NCBI GenBank assembly: GCA_944472155.2
Contig: OX235271.1
Coordinates: 125,121,329 to 125,185,328, forward strand
Length of the DNA: 64,000 nucleotides
Direction of reading: 5' to 3'
Source of the DNA: Trichobilharzia szidati
Taxonomy: Eukaryota > Platyhelminthes > Trematoda > Strigeidida > Schistosomatidae
The position numbers and the translations under genes were made by a program. The notes under the pieces are model-generated. The model saw only the letters and a program-made list of their open reading frames with translations, was not told the DNA's origin and made no database searches. Positions 1 through 13,300 of this stretch are shown here, one piece after another. The stretch's first letter is position 1. Every line of letters begins with the position of its first letter.

Positions 1-300
1 CTCAGCGAAATGTCTCCAAGTCATCCTGCTGTCCCTGTCCTGTTGAAATTAGTGGATTCAACAGAATATCCCGTATTAACTATGTTAACTGAAAAACTAT
101 GCATCTCATCACGAGAAAACACAAACAATGATGAGAAATCAGATTCATCTATACCAGCACTAATCAGTGCTTTAGCTACCTTTTTAGCTACTGAGGCTTG
201 TAATGAAGATGAAATGGAGGGTTGCAAACATCACAACACATTAAATATTCATCTACATCAATTTTCTCTTCATTGTCCTGATGATCAGTTAGATGGACAG
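1..300 (+). CDS. SMG1: SMG1 exon (FAT region), 5' end outside window
   Basis: Open in frame 1 from the window edge and ends on a complete codon before the donor CAG|GTTAGA. It is a helical, leucine-rich segment consistent with the FAT repeats. The true exon start is not visible. Confidence 0.8.
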
Positions 301-3300
301 GTTAGATTAACTATTTTCAGTTTATTACTAAATAAACAAAATTTTTTGTTGTAGAGGAATGATAATTAAATGTTAATTAATTGCATTATTCGGATTAGTG
401 CCATCTTTGCATTTACTTTCTATTTAAACTACATACGACTATTGCACGTAGTAAAAAATTGATTGGCTTCAATTACTATACAGTCACCACCTTATGCAAG
501 TTGTTCTATGTGACCTAAAATCTGGTGCGCATAGAGACTTGGATTTTAGTATCGCTATCGGTGATCTACTGTTCGTTAGTTATCGAACGCAGTTTTAACA
601 AAACGGAGAAATTAGCCACTGGTCAACTCTTTAGTTTCTTTTATGGCCAGTAGATAAAATTATTGGGAATTTTCGAACACTGATCTTTACCATAAACATT
701 TCCAACTTGAATGGAGCATAATATATTGAAGAAAACAAGCATAGTGTGAGAGAATGACTTTTATTAGCTAATAAAAATACGCCTTAGCGTCATGGTACTT
801 CAATAAATTCAGTTTTCGGCACTCCAGCATGTCTTCTTATACTTACCGTAATTGTCGTATATAATTACACTCACCAGTATGCATTTTCCTTCCCTGATTT
901 CATTTTCCCTGACAGTCTATTGTTCCTGACGCTTCCAGACTTCATTTTTTTATTCCTTTACGTTCCCAGTGGAACAGGGCTCCTTGCTAGAGGCTCAGGG
1001 TTTCGGTAGCTATGTACTATTTATATACACCTCATAAGTGGTTTTAATCAAAACATTTTGTGTTTATGACTTCAAGGTTACCTATATAAGATTATCAGCG
1101 TATATCTCGTCATGATGCTTTTGTACAATCTTTTCTGCTTATTATCCTTGCAGATACAAGAAAAGTTCTCTTCACATTTAGTCAGCATTCTTCCGCAGTT
1201 GAAGAAGTCAAGCCTGACTTCAGATTTAATCCAACTTCTGCACCAACTATTAGTTTCAATAACAGAACGTCAACATGCCTTGCATATGTCAGCAGCACAA
1301 GCTTATGCCACATTTCTTACTATAGTGGATCAGTCTGGTGTACCTGAAAATTCGCTCTTCTATAAGCCAATCACCAAATTAGATATCACAACAAGTAAGT
1401 TTAAATAGATGCATAATTCACATTTTGCAAAACAACAGGGACAGCTCATTTAATATCTAGTTTATCTCAGATCCAAAAACAGTGAACCTATTCGAACTAT
1501 TCTTTTGCTGAGGGTGTTTCACTTACAAAAGTAACGAGTGGAAGTATTTCTAGATAGAGGATAAACGAATGATAGTCTTAACAGAATATTAACAGAACAG
1601 ATATTTGTGAAACGAGATTGATATTATACTCTTAGGTATTTTTAATCAACTGCTTGAACTGTAACAGGGTATGGCGTCAAAGTACTGTTGATAAAGTAGC
1701 ACAGCCTTTTACAAACAAGAATCCAAAAAATGTCAGTAATCTTAGATTATTTAAAGCTTCATATTACTTAATCACCGAAATCATTTACAGCTTTTGCAGT
1801 TTATAAAATGTGTAAACATTTCTTTTAATCGAACGTATTTGTGTCTTTTTAATTTAGCTACTTTGAAATTTCTGGATTTGTTGTGCTCTCCGTCTCGTAA
1901 GCTCAGAGGCATGATTTCTGGTTTCCTAGATCAAGCCAATCCAGTACTACAGGAATTCTATCAAAGTCATTCTTTGAGTGTAGATAAGAGTGAACTTAAA
2001 CAGACAAAAACAATTACATCCAGTTTAACACTAGGTGGTCCAACAATCTGGGGCACCTGTTTACCTCAAGTTCTGATTCAGTTAGGTTTACCGGATGGCA
2101 TGATTCGAAACTGTTTAGTTGCACTACTGAACCGACTTATCGTTATTGATATTGACAATGTTAGTTCCAAATGGAGTTCTCCGTCTTACCGTCTAGCAGC
2201 CCAACTTGTTTTTCCGGCTGTAGTTGCTGCTTCAAATCCTGTTACCACAAATACTGGACAAAAAAGTATGATTCTAGGAAAAAGTATTTTATATTTTATA
2301 TGTCATATATTCATATAGCTGCTGTTTGCATTTGTTTGGTTAGCTTTGTTTACATGTTACTTTTATGTCATAATCTTATACTAGAAATCTCACAGTATCA
2401 GTTTTACTTTTAAAAGTCAAAAGTGGATGAACTTGCACTCGAGGTTAGACGTCGAGTACTAGGTAAGGAGGGAAAGTCGATACACGAGGTTAGGACATGT
2501 GTTACGCATGCCTAGTCATCGCCTTCCTCGACGGGCAATGTTAGCTGACATAGGGTCAGGTTGGAAAAGAGCCAGTGGTGGTCAAACCAAAACACGGCCT
2601 CATCAGTCAATGAAATCCACAACAGTGAAACAGTATTATTTACTGGATGACGTTTCGAACAAAATTTATTGTTCATAATCATATCAATTGTAATCACACG
2701 ACTTTGACACTTGAGTTTTATAGTTTTCTTTGTTTTCTCCAATTTGTCGTATGGGTAGTAGAATTTTCCAGATATCGGGGACAGGTGATGAATCATTCCT
2801 ATTACATGTATTTGTAGTTGATTCGATAAACAAAGCTTCTGTTATCAATCTCTCCCTATACCCTGTGACATTAGATTTTAAAACTTTCATCCTATCCCAT
2901 CCAGCCTATTGTGTGGTTGTGTGTAACTGCGTGTAGTGCTATAGCTGAACTATTCTCTAGATTTCTTATCTTATTTGGATCAACCAATCTAGATTTTGCT
3001 AAGTTTTTATGTTCAGCTAGTCTAACTGCCCCTGTTCTACTAGTTTGACCTATGTATTTGACCTGACAATCATTGCAGGTAGGGTATTAGATAAACTAAA
3101 TTGTTTTGTTTTAAAGGCTCCACAGGATCCTTTAGCCGATAAAGTTTGTTTCTAATTGAGTTTGTGGTTGGTTTGAATGCCGTTTTTATTCCTGCCTTGT
3201 TAAGAATTCTGCGTAAGTCTTCCGAGGTTCCTTCCTTGTATGGAATTACTACTGGTGATTTAGATTCCTTATTATTGGTGTCGTCATTAATATTATTATT

Positions 3301-6300
3301 ATTACCACTATTATTATTATTGTTATTATCACTATCGCTACTATCATTATTTATTTTATTTTTACATTTCCTTACATATTTCTTGACTAATTTATCCGGG
3401 TAATTATTAAGTTTCAAAGCTTCTTTTATGTGTATCAGTTCCTGTTTTAGATTTTCTTTGGTACTACTTAGTTTTTGTGCTCTGTCATTTAAACATTTCA
3501 CCAATCCTATTTTTACTGACATTGCTTCAACCTTCGAGTTGATGTGTTCGAAAAACCTATCTATATCTTGTGTTTTAAGTACAGTGAATGTGTCATTTAC
3601 ATTTATAAGAGTTTTAACAGAATCAATCTGATTAAGAGCATGTCTTTTTAAATTCTTAGGATTAGGATAAATCCTCATTCGTCTTAACGACTTCCAATAT
3701 AGTTTGGGATAGCGTTCGGTTTCTACACATTCTTTGAAAAATTCCAACGATGTTTTCGCTTCAGCGAGCCTTGCACTAAACCTCAGGTACTCATTGAGTG
3801 CCTTCAATGCAATAGGATCCCCACGAGATTTCAATATATTAAATATTCCCATAGTAAAATTAGAACAACACATTTAAGCGAACAATATTGTTTTCAATTA
3901 GATCTCATCAGGCTTAACTCTAATATATATAAGCTTACAAATAAAATTCAAATATAAACCAATCATGGTGTTTTGTCTATAGGATGATACGATGGTGAAT
4001 ATAAATTGTGTAATTAGTCACAATAGTAGTAATGATAATAATAATTATAGTAATAATAGAAATGGTCTTATCAATAATAAGGATGAAAAAGTGAGGCAAT
4101 CTGTGATAACACGAATAATGAAAAACAGCATGATTAAACAAACAAACAACTGTTCAGGTGGAAGTAGTCGATAAAGGCTAGTAAAAACAAATGAATCAAA
4201 TAAGTAATGTTAGATTGTAAGGGAAGGAAATGAAACACGTTTATAATGAAGATGTGATAAGATTAAGGGATGATAAGAAAGGGGATGAAAATACAAACAA
4301 AGGGTGGTGTAGAAGTTATTGGTTGGTTACGTCTTAATAGGCCAAGGGAGGGATAAAGGCTGTACGAACTTTTTTGAATACATAATTTAGGTTTAATAGT
4401 TAGAATGCCTATTGCCTCAGCTGTGTGTAGTAGACGAATACGAAGTCTATTGGAAAGATTCGGTGGGATACGATGAATCACTTTGAAGGCTCTCGTTTCT
4501 CAATTACATGACCACTATCAATTAAGTGTGACAAAATTGAGCTACGGATTGTTTTTGTCTGTCCTTTGCCAAACCACCATGGGAGATGTTCACTAACACG
4601 TTGGCTAAGCTGTCTAGTAGTACGCCCAATATAACTGTCACCGCAGGTGCAGTTGAATTGATAAATACACATAGATGTGGCAAAACTATCAAGCTTACCC
4701 TTCGTTTGCGTCCCAATCATTCGTTGGCTAGAGAATGACAAACATAGGTGTGCTGCATAAAATGTTCTTCGTATACTCCTTGAAAGACGTTGTTGGTGTT
4801 GTCTTGCGCATGTTTGACATGCATGTAATCATTAATATTACTATTGTTACTATTATTATTATAACTATCACTATTAGATTGCAGAGTGAAAACGAAAGAA
4901 GATGGGAAGTTAAACACTAGTGTTTACAGGAAACCCACACATTCAAACAGGTATTTGGACCTCCGATCATCCCATCCTATGTCAGTAAAAATAGGATTGG
5001 CGAAATGTTTAAATGACAGAGCACAAAAACTAAGTAGTACCAAAAAAATCTAAAACAGGAACTGATATACACAAAAGAAGCCTTGAAACTTAATAATTAC
5101 CCGGATAAACTAGTCAGGAAATATGTAAGGAAATGTAAACATAAAATAAATAATGATAGTAGCGATAGTGATAATAACAATAATAATAATATTAATGACG
5201 ACACCACTAATAAGGAATCTAAATCATCAGTAGTAATTCCATATAAGGAAGGAACCTCGGAAGCCTACGCAGAATTCTTAACAAGGCAGGAATAAAAACG
5301 GCATTCAAACCAACCACAAACTCAATTAGAAACAAACTTTATCGGCTAAAGGATCCTGTGGAGCCTTTAAAACAAAACAATTTAGTTTATCTAATACCCT
5401 ACCTGCAATGATTGTCAGGTCAAATACATAGGTCAAACTAGTAGGACAAGGGCAGTCAGACTAGCTGAACATAAAAACTTAGCAAAATCTAGATTGGTTG
5501 ATCCAAATAAGATAAGAAATCCAGAGAATAGTTCAGCTATAGCACTACATGCAGTTACACACAACCATACAATAGGCTGGATGGGATAGGATGACAGTTT
5601 TAAAATCTAATGTCACAGGGTATAGGGAGAGATTGATAACAGAAGCTTTGTTTATTGAATCAACTGCAAATACATGTAATAGGAATGATTCATCACCTTT
5701 CCCCGATATCTGGAAAATTCTACTCCCCCTACGACAAATTGGAGAAAACAAAGAAAGCTATAAAACTCAAGTGTCAAAGTCGTGTGATTACAATTGATAT
5801 GATTATGAACAATAAATTTTGTTCGAAACGGCATCCAGTAAATAATACTGTTTCACTGTGTGATATATCTAATAAACAAACTAATATGGAATTACTTACT
5901 ACCACAGTGCCCAAGTTTTACACACATATGAAATCCACAACATTTAGTCAAAGGCACGTAGGAGGATGTAGACTTCCTGGTTGAGGTCTTCGGGACGGTA
6001 AACGCCAATGGCTGGAAACGATCGGTGACGTGGTTCAAAATCGTTATCAATGGCGCAACTGCATCCACTCTTTGTGACTTATAATATCCAATAAAACTAT
6101 ATTGTTCTTCGATATTACTATTCTTTCAGCTTCGTATCTCTGTTTACTTTCTCTATTTCGCATTTTCTTTTACTTTCTTCTCTGGCTTTGTGTGTTGAGT
6201 GAAGTGTGGCGACTCGAACTGATGCACATCGGTGCAAAGTTCTATGTTGAAGTCAGTCAGTCAGTCAGAATTTGCATAATTCGACGTCATTTTCTTATTG

Positions 6301-9300
6301 AAGATAAGTAACAGTACAAATTAAGCGCATTACAGTCTATCTGTTTGGTGCAAATGAGCCAGACATATTCGATGTGATGATATTAAGCTCAAGGAAGATG
6401 ATTTATCACCTCTTATTTTATTTTATTGTAGATCTGTTACCAGATGTAACTCTAGCTGAATTCGACACCTTAAAAATAGAATTAGTATCAGGGAAACTTA
6501 TTGTTGACTTACAATATATAATTTTTTTTTAAAATTGTAAAGTGATAAAACGCAGTCCTTTGAACACAGCATAAATTTGCGACATTCCTAGCACTGGCGT
6601 TAACTCCCTAATTGATTGGTCTCCTAATGTCATCACAGCAATTTTGTTCATTCTTTTCAATATTTTTTAGGCAATTCTCCTTATTTTACAAACAGTCCTG
6701 ATCATACAAGTTCTGTAAGTGTATCTATCTTGAAGTCAAAAGTCGATCCATCTCATTCATTTTCACAAATAGTAGCAGCTTTGAGAAATTCAGGTTTAGG
6801 CGATCTTGTTGAACGTGTAGAAATTTTTACCTATGAACTACAGCGTATTACTGTTCTGTGGGAAGAATTATGGCTGGGTTCATTAGTACAGCATTTGGAT
6901 GAACTGTCAAAAAAGGTAATTATTATTATTATCATTATTATTGCAGTAAATACCCCCAATGACTGCTATTTTCTTTTTGTAATTTTTGCTACTTTTATGC
7001 ATCGCTTACCCATTAAGATAATCCTAATGCTTAGAATGACATGTAAATCTATGCTCATGTAAACAGTCTAAATTGTTGCCACTATACTTTAATTCACGTA
7101 TTCCCTAAAAATTCAGTCATCAGAGTGATTGTGTTTTCTAGTCATTGAATATATTTCATTGTATTGGCGAAGCTCTCTTCGTCCTTTCAGACAACATTTT
7201 CAGCTAAGATTTCAAAATAAAGTGAAATTATTTGATTTTTGTGTGAATTACATAATTATTCCTCTGGACGACCTTGGTTGCTGTCAGTCGTTAATTTACA
7301 CTGGCATCAATCCTTTTGTTGACTTGGGATTTGGATTTTTTGTCTTGTCATTTTGGGTACTTCCTTTGTCTAAGATTCGTATATTTCCTCGGTCGAATTG
7401 ATGTTCTAAGTTGTCAGTGTACGTATCATGGACTGGATATTATGTCTTTTGACAGCTATTTTATTTTCGTGGACACCAAAATGAAAAGAACGTCCAACTT
7501 GAACAATATAATGTTTTTCACAGATGTTTCACTTTATGTTGTAGATGATATTGGTTTTGTGTCCTTTCATTGTTTCATCTTTTGGTTAACATAGTATACA
7601 TTAATCTGATTTTGTCGGTTTGTGGACGACAGCTATTTTAAAAGGTTTCAACAGTCTTGCAGTGATTTCAGCGATGTTCTTCATATGTAGTAGGACGATT
7701 TTCTTTGTTCTATCATGCGATGATTTTGAGTTGGTCAGTTAGGTTGGGGGTAGGTATCTTTTGATAAAGTCTTATTGATATCCACTTTTTTGGAAGAAAG
7801 TCCCAAGATATTTTTCCTCTACTCTCTTCAAGGTCGGATGGCTGCAGTGTATCCTAGCCTCTTAAACTTTTCGTACTGTTGGTTTGTTGTTGTTGTTGCA
7901 ACTTATTATTTGACGTGTACACTTAGTTTCATAATTTTCTCTTGGTTGTTCGCTTGACTTAGACGTCTAAAAATTGTATTATGTTTTTGGATGTTTCTTC
8001 TCTTTTAAGTTCGATGTCGTCGTAGACTTAGTTTTGTCCAAGAATCCTCATAAAATTATTGTGATCGTATTATTTTCATGCATAATTGTCTGTATCACAA
8101 ATATGTTGTTCTCAAAAATTTATTAACCTCCAAATTATGTTCAGTTCACTAAGGATCATCATGTACTAATTTTCGAAAGCTTGAATGAATTACTCAGACA
8201 CTAAATTTGGCATTGCGTGATTTCTGTACAGTAGTTGATGGATAACTGCAGAGTCGACTGCACTACAAGTTCTTTATTCTAAAAACAAGATATGTTTTTT
8301 CTCACTATCTCAGAACACTTATTTTACTATTTCAATAATTTGTAGATAAACATTTTGGAGTCGGAACTGAAACGCACTGAACAATCAGATGCATACAAAA
8401 GTGCCAGCTATTTGACGGCATTATCTAAGCATGTATCCGATGGACTTCTCTCAGATGAAAACGAAAACGCAGTTTCACAATCAAGTGATGTAACCACGGA
8501 TGATACCGTTGCTTCATTGTCAGTGTATGATACTGAAGATAAGCTGGTGACACATGAAGAGTTTTCAGAGGCTGTTGTTCTAGCGAAGTATATTGCTACA
8601 CTTCAACCGACTCTTGATTTGATATCACAGCTGAATGCTTTAACCATGCTCGTGAAACCTGAAACTCCCCATGAAGAATGGTTCCAAAAGACCTTTGGGC
8701 ATGTAAGATAAGATTTTTGTTTCTGTATTTCATACACTACGAATTTTGTGCATCTAAAGTTTATTCACTTGCGTAAAAACTTGGAAAAGTTAGATTTAAA
8801 TGTTTTCCTTGCCGGAAGATGTGTAAACTGTGTACACCTATCTATCCTAACTCGGTAACCTAATGAATATCATTGTACGATGAATTGTAGCCTTCAATCT
8901 TCCTGATGGCATTAGACTTATCATAATCATGTTACCGAATAAGATTTTATATATGTCAGATTCTAGTAATTCTTTAGCTTTCCAGAATAATATACATGTA
9001 CAAGTCAATTACCAGCTATCAGTTAATATTCACTAAGCTGTCACCCACAGGTTTGTGTTGTTAACGAACTATCATAGTAGATTAAACTAGCGTTTACAGA
9101 TGGTAGCGATTGTTCAATAGTCTAGTGTTCGAACCATTTAGTTATTCTCTATTTGATTGGCTGTGTTGGTAAGATTGTTAGACACACGTACTTTGTGTGT
9201 GTTCATGTTAATAGTTTTATATTTGGTTAATTCGTCTTTATCATACTGTCACTTTGTTACCACACAAATGATAATTACAGTTTCCGCTAACATACATACC

Positions 9301-10343
9301 GCAATGCTACATGATGTTTGCAGTTGCCTGTAAAATGTAAGATGATGTTACAGGATTGGACTACACCGATCCCTAGATTAGAAATAGGAAGTGAAGTGGT
9401 AGAGCGCGTTGACCGCTTCACTTACTCGGGAAGTACCATTAGCTCCAACGGGTTGATCTCTGACTAAATCTCAGAACGGATACAGAGAGCTAGTTTCGCA
9501 TATGCCAGTTTACGCCGTCTCTGGCGTAGACGTGATATCCGACTATCGACCAAAGGGTGTGTGTACTGCTCAACAGTCCGCTCCGTCCTCCTTTATGACT
9601 GCGAGACCTGGCCATTGAGAGCAGAAGACATGAAAAGATTAGCTGTCTTTGATCATAGGTGTCTGCGTTCTATCTCCCGTGTGAAGTGGTATAATAAGGT
9701 GAGCAATATTGAGGTTAGGCGCTGAGTGTTAGATAAGGCGGGGAAATCAGTCGACGAGGCTGTGAAATTACTTCGACTGAGATGGTTAGGACATGTGTTA
9801 CGTATGCCTAGTCATCGCCTTCCTCGACAATGGGCAATGTTAGTCAGCTGACATAGGGTCAGGCTGGAAAAGAGCTAGCGGCGGTCAAACCGAAACATGG
9901 CACCAGTCAATGAAATCGGAAACAGTTAGTCTAAGCCACGTAGGAAGATGTAGACTTCCTGGTTGGGGTCCTCGGGACGGTAAAAACCAATGGTTGGAAA
10001 CAATTGGTGACATGGCTCAAAATCGTTCTCAATGGCGCAGATGCATCCACTCCTTGTGACTTATGATTTCCAATGAAACTGTTTTGTTCTTCTTTATTAC
10101 CATTCCTTTGTCTCACACCTCTGTTTACCCTCTCTCTCGCTCTACTTTCTTCTCTTGCTTTGTGTGCTACAGGGAGGGAGTGTGGCGACTTGAACTGCCG
10201 CACAAATGTGCAAAGTTCTATGTCGAAAACAGACAGACAGACAGGAGCTGCCACACCTCATATTTGCACTTCATTCATACTTGCTAACAGTACCGGATAC
10301 TGAGTCTTTTGGTAACTACTTTAGTATGATTCATATATATATT

Positions 10344-10391
<48 letters not shown>

Positions 10392-13300
10392 CACATCATA
10401 TACATATGTATATCATAATACAATATAATACTAGTAATAAAGTGATTTTATTCTTATAATATTCTAGGCGATTAACGAACTACAAGAAACCCTGTCACAT
10501 CCGGCAGATCCTAAAGATGTGAAAGAACCTATTTTAATTATTCGTCGGCTCATCCAGCAGCTTCAAACATCACATCAATCAACATTTTCTCAAATTCATA
10601 CTGTCTTTCGTGGGGGAGGAGTCCCGGATGCTGATATTAAAGTATCAAATAACAATATTGCTTACTTACATCTTTGTCAGCTCAGTCCTCGACTTTCAAA
10701 CATGCATTTCGAAAACTGTATGATTTCATCAGATAAACTAACCTGCGGCATCCCACTGCCTGGCCATTATGGAATAGAAGCATCTCATTTGGGTAATAGC
10801 ATTACTATTCTTCCAACGAAAACGCGTCCCAAGCGTTTACTACTTAGAGCACAGAACGGTCGTACGTACCCTTATCTTTTAAAAGGTTTAGAAGATTTAC
10901 GCCTTGACGACCGTATAATGCGTTTGTTTGAGATTACAAATCTTGCTGCAGTTCAGTTGTCATCACACGGTTCTGGTTATTGTGAAAACATGTTGGCTCG
11001 AACTTATTCTGTTACTCCCTTAGGTGTACGCTCTGGTCTTTTGCAGATGGTACAGGGCGCTGTTCCTCTTTACAGTCTCTATAAAAAGTGGCAAATAAGA
11101 ACTAATAAGCTATCATCTAATAATTCTTACGTGTCTTCAACAGCTGCAATTCCAAGACCTGGTGAATTGTTCCATGCTCGCCTGAAAGAATTGCTGCATG
11201 CATCCGGTCAGCAATATCAGTCCCAGTCTCGCTCACACTGGCCTTTGGAGACGTTACGAGAAGTCCTCACTTCTTTGGAAGCCGAAACGCCAGCAGACTT
11301 GTTAACTCGTGAGTTGTGGGCTTCTAATTCGTCATGTGCTAGTTGGTGGAGGGTTTCACGTGCGTTTGCTAAATCGGCTGGATTGCTTAGCAGTCTAGGA
11401 TATTTAGTTGGTCTTGGTGACCGGCATCTCGATAACCTTCTCATCGATTTATCAACTGGACATATCGTGCACATCGATTGCAATGTATGCTTTGACAAGG
11501 GTAAAAGTTTGAAGGTGGCTGAAAGAGTTCCGTTTCGGTTGACAAGGATTTTGAGACATGCACTTGGACCTGCAGCCCAAGATAAATCAGTACGGGGATC
11601 TTTCCGGTTTTCAGCAGAGAATGGTTTACAAGCTGCTCGTCACATAGTGGATCCTTTACTAATGCAACTCAAGGCCTTTTTGATAGACCCGTTAGTCGAC
11701 TGGCAGAATAAGAAACATTCCACTAATAATTCTCAAGTTGTGACTGATTTTATTCACTTGTCTGCCTTTCATGGTGGAGGGAGCACCAGCTCTAGGCATT
11801 ACCACTCATTGTCAACTAACCGACGGCTGCGACGTGTTGATTCAGAACTTCGTATGTATTCAGGTCTACTCACCTTACGACTTGTTGAACTTAGCCACAG
11901 TTCATGTTTGGATTCAGTATTTTCTGTTCTGGACTCCCTTATTTCGCGCTTAGCTGTGTGGACAGAACTAACAAAGGCTCGTCAGCATGCATCACTTCTG
12001 AATGATCGTTACATAACTTTGCAAAATGCTTCTCGTGATGATTTATTATCTTCTGAGCGTCACTGTCAACAAGTGGAGCAGAGTGAGCGAAAAGTTGAAA
12101 AATTGTATGAAAAACTTTCTACGCAAAATAATTTTTGGATGGCTGAAATCTTATCACACTTTCAGAATTTTAGTCTGCTAACTGATCCCGAATGGTTGCC
12201 ACCTTTACTAGAATCTAATAAGGTGTCGGGTTCTCCACTCGTCACTGCTTTATCAAACTATCACTCAGTTGCTCGAATTTATCTTGGGAATTCGGAGTTT
12301 ACGCATTCAATGGCTTTATGGTTAAAGGAAATAAAGCAGTTCCACTCACAAATGGAAAGTTTAATTCAGTCATCACACAGTGACATTGACTCTCTAGTGA
12401 CTTTCATCTCATCGAACACACCGCAGTTTAGTAGTCACTTTGATTCAAAACTAGCTTCTTTACTGGAACAAGCAACCAAAAACAGTTTTGATGATTTATG
12501 TGAATTACGCAAACTTAAAGATGAAAATATAAGTACGTATCGTGGTTATTTGAATTCGGATAGCGTTACCCATGAAGTCGATAATTTGAATTTATTCATC
12601 TGTGATCAAGGTGCTGCTGGAGTAACTGCCTACAGCTGGGCCTTATTGGACTATGTTTTGAGTATCGCAAGCAATTCACTTGCTCTTGAGGTCGAGTTTA
12701 AGGAATGGAGTGAAACCAGTAGCTGCCAAAGTGTTAGAAGTAACTTAAAAGCTCTTCCGCTAGATCCACTCAATACCTATGCAGACTGCTTAGTAAATTT
12801 ATTCACCGTTCTTGGTCACCAGCCTACTGGCGTATGGAACTTCAGTGCCGGTTATGAAGCAGACGTAAGAAGAGAACTATCGTTTCTTTTAGCTGTCAAA
12901 GATTCCGTTTCTTGTATAAGTCAGTTGCATGCTAATCTAACAAGACTACTCGTTCCTGAAGCCATGACGACCCTTATAACAGCAAAAGTTCCCATGGTGA
13001 GCGATTTCTGCAGGTTCGTTATGCGTCACATAAACGAGTCAGATACAAGTAATCTCAAAAAACTCGTAGATGATTTCATTCTAAAAGATCCAGTCCCAGA
13101 TAACCAAGGTGATTTGCAAGTGCATCATGTTCTTGTTGCCGTTCATCTTGCTCTCACAAACGCCACTGCTCAAATGGAGGAGATAGCTGAACGAGTTCGT
13201 TCATGTACCATTACAGCCTTGGCATGGTACTATGTTGATATTATTTCTCAAGTTACCAATGTTCTTGTGCCAAAGAGTTTAAAAGGTGCGACATCTTTGT

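Larger units (their letters stand above)
2624..5928. mobile_element. Fold-back Penelope-like element (PLE) insertion
   Basis: A 3305-bp insertion bounded by the 13-bp duplication TGAAATCCACAAC. It contains two oppositely oriented copies of a PLE 3' half: a left copy read on the minus strand (2622-3522) and a right copy read on the plus strand (4979-5859). About 1.46 kb lies between them, and a 69-bp tail is found only at the right end. The left copy encodes a PLE ORF ending in a linker and GIY-YIG domain. The spacer additionally holds a GIY-YIG fragment of a different PLE subfamily. The structure lies inside SMG1 intron 3. Inference: retrotransposition with inversion, since the right end carries the element's 3' tail. 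Confidence 0.8.

Noticed and set aside
3146..3631. Plus-strand frames opposite the 267-codon PLE ORF
   Set aside because: Poly-Leu from the antisense of the Asn repeat; the minus strand carries the PLE motifs.
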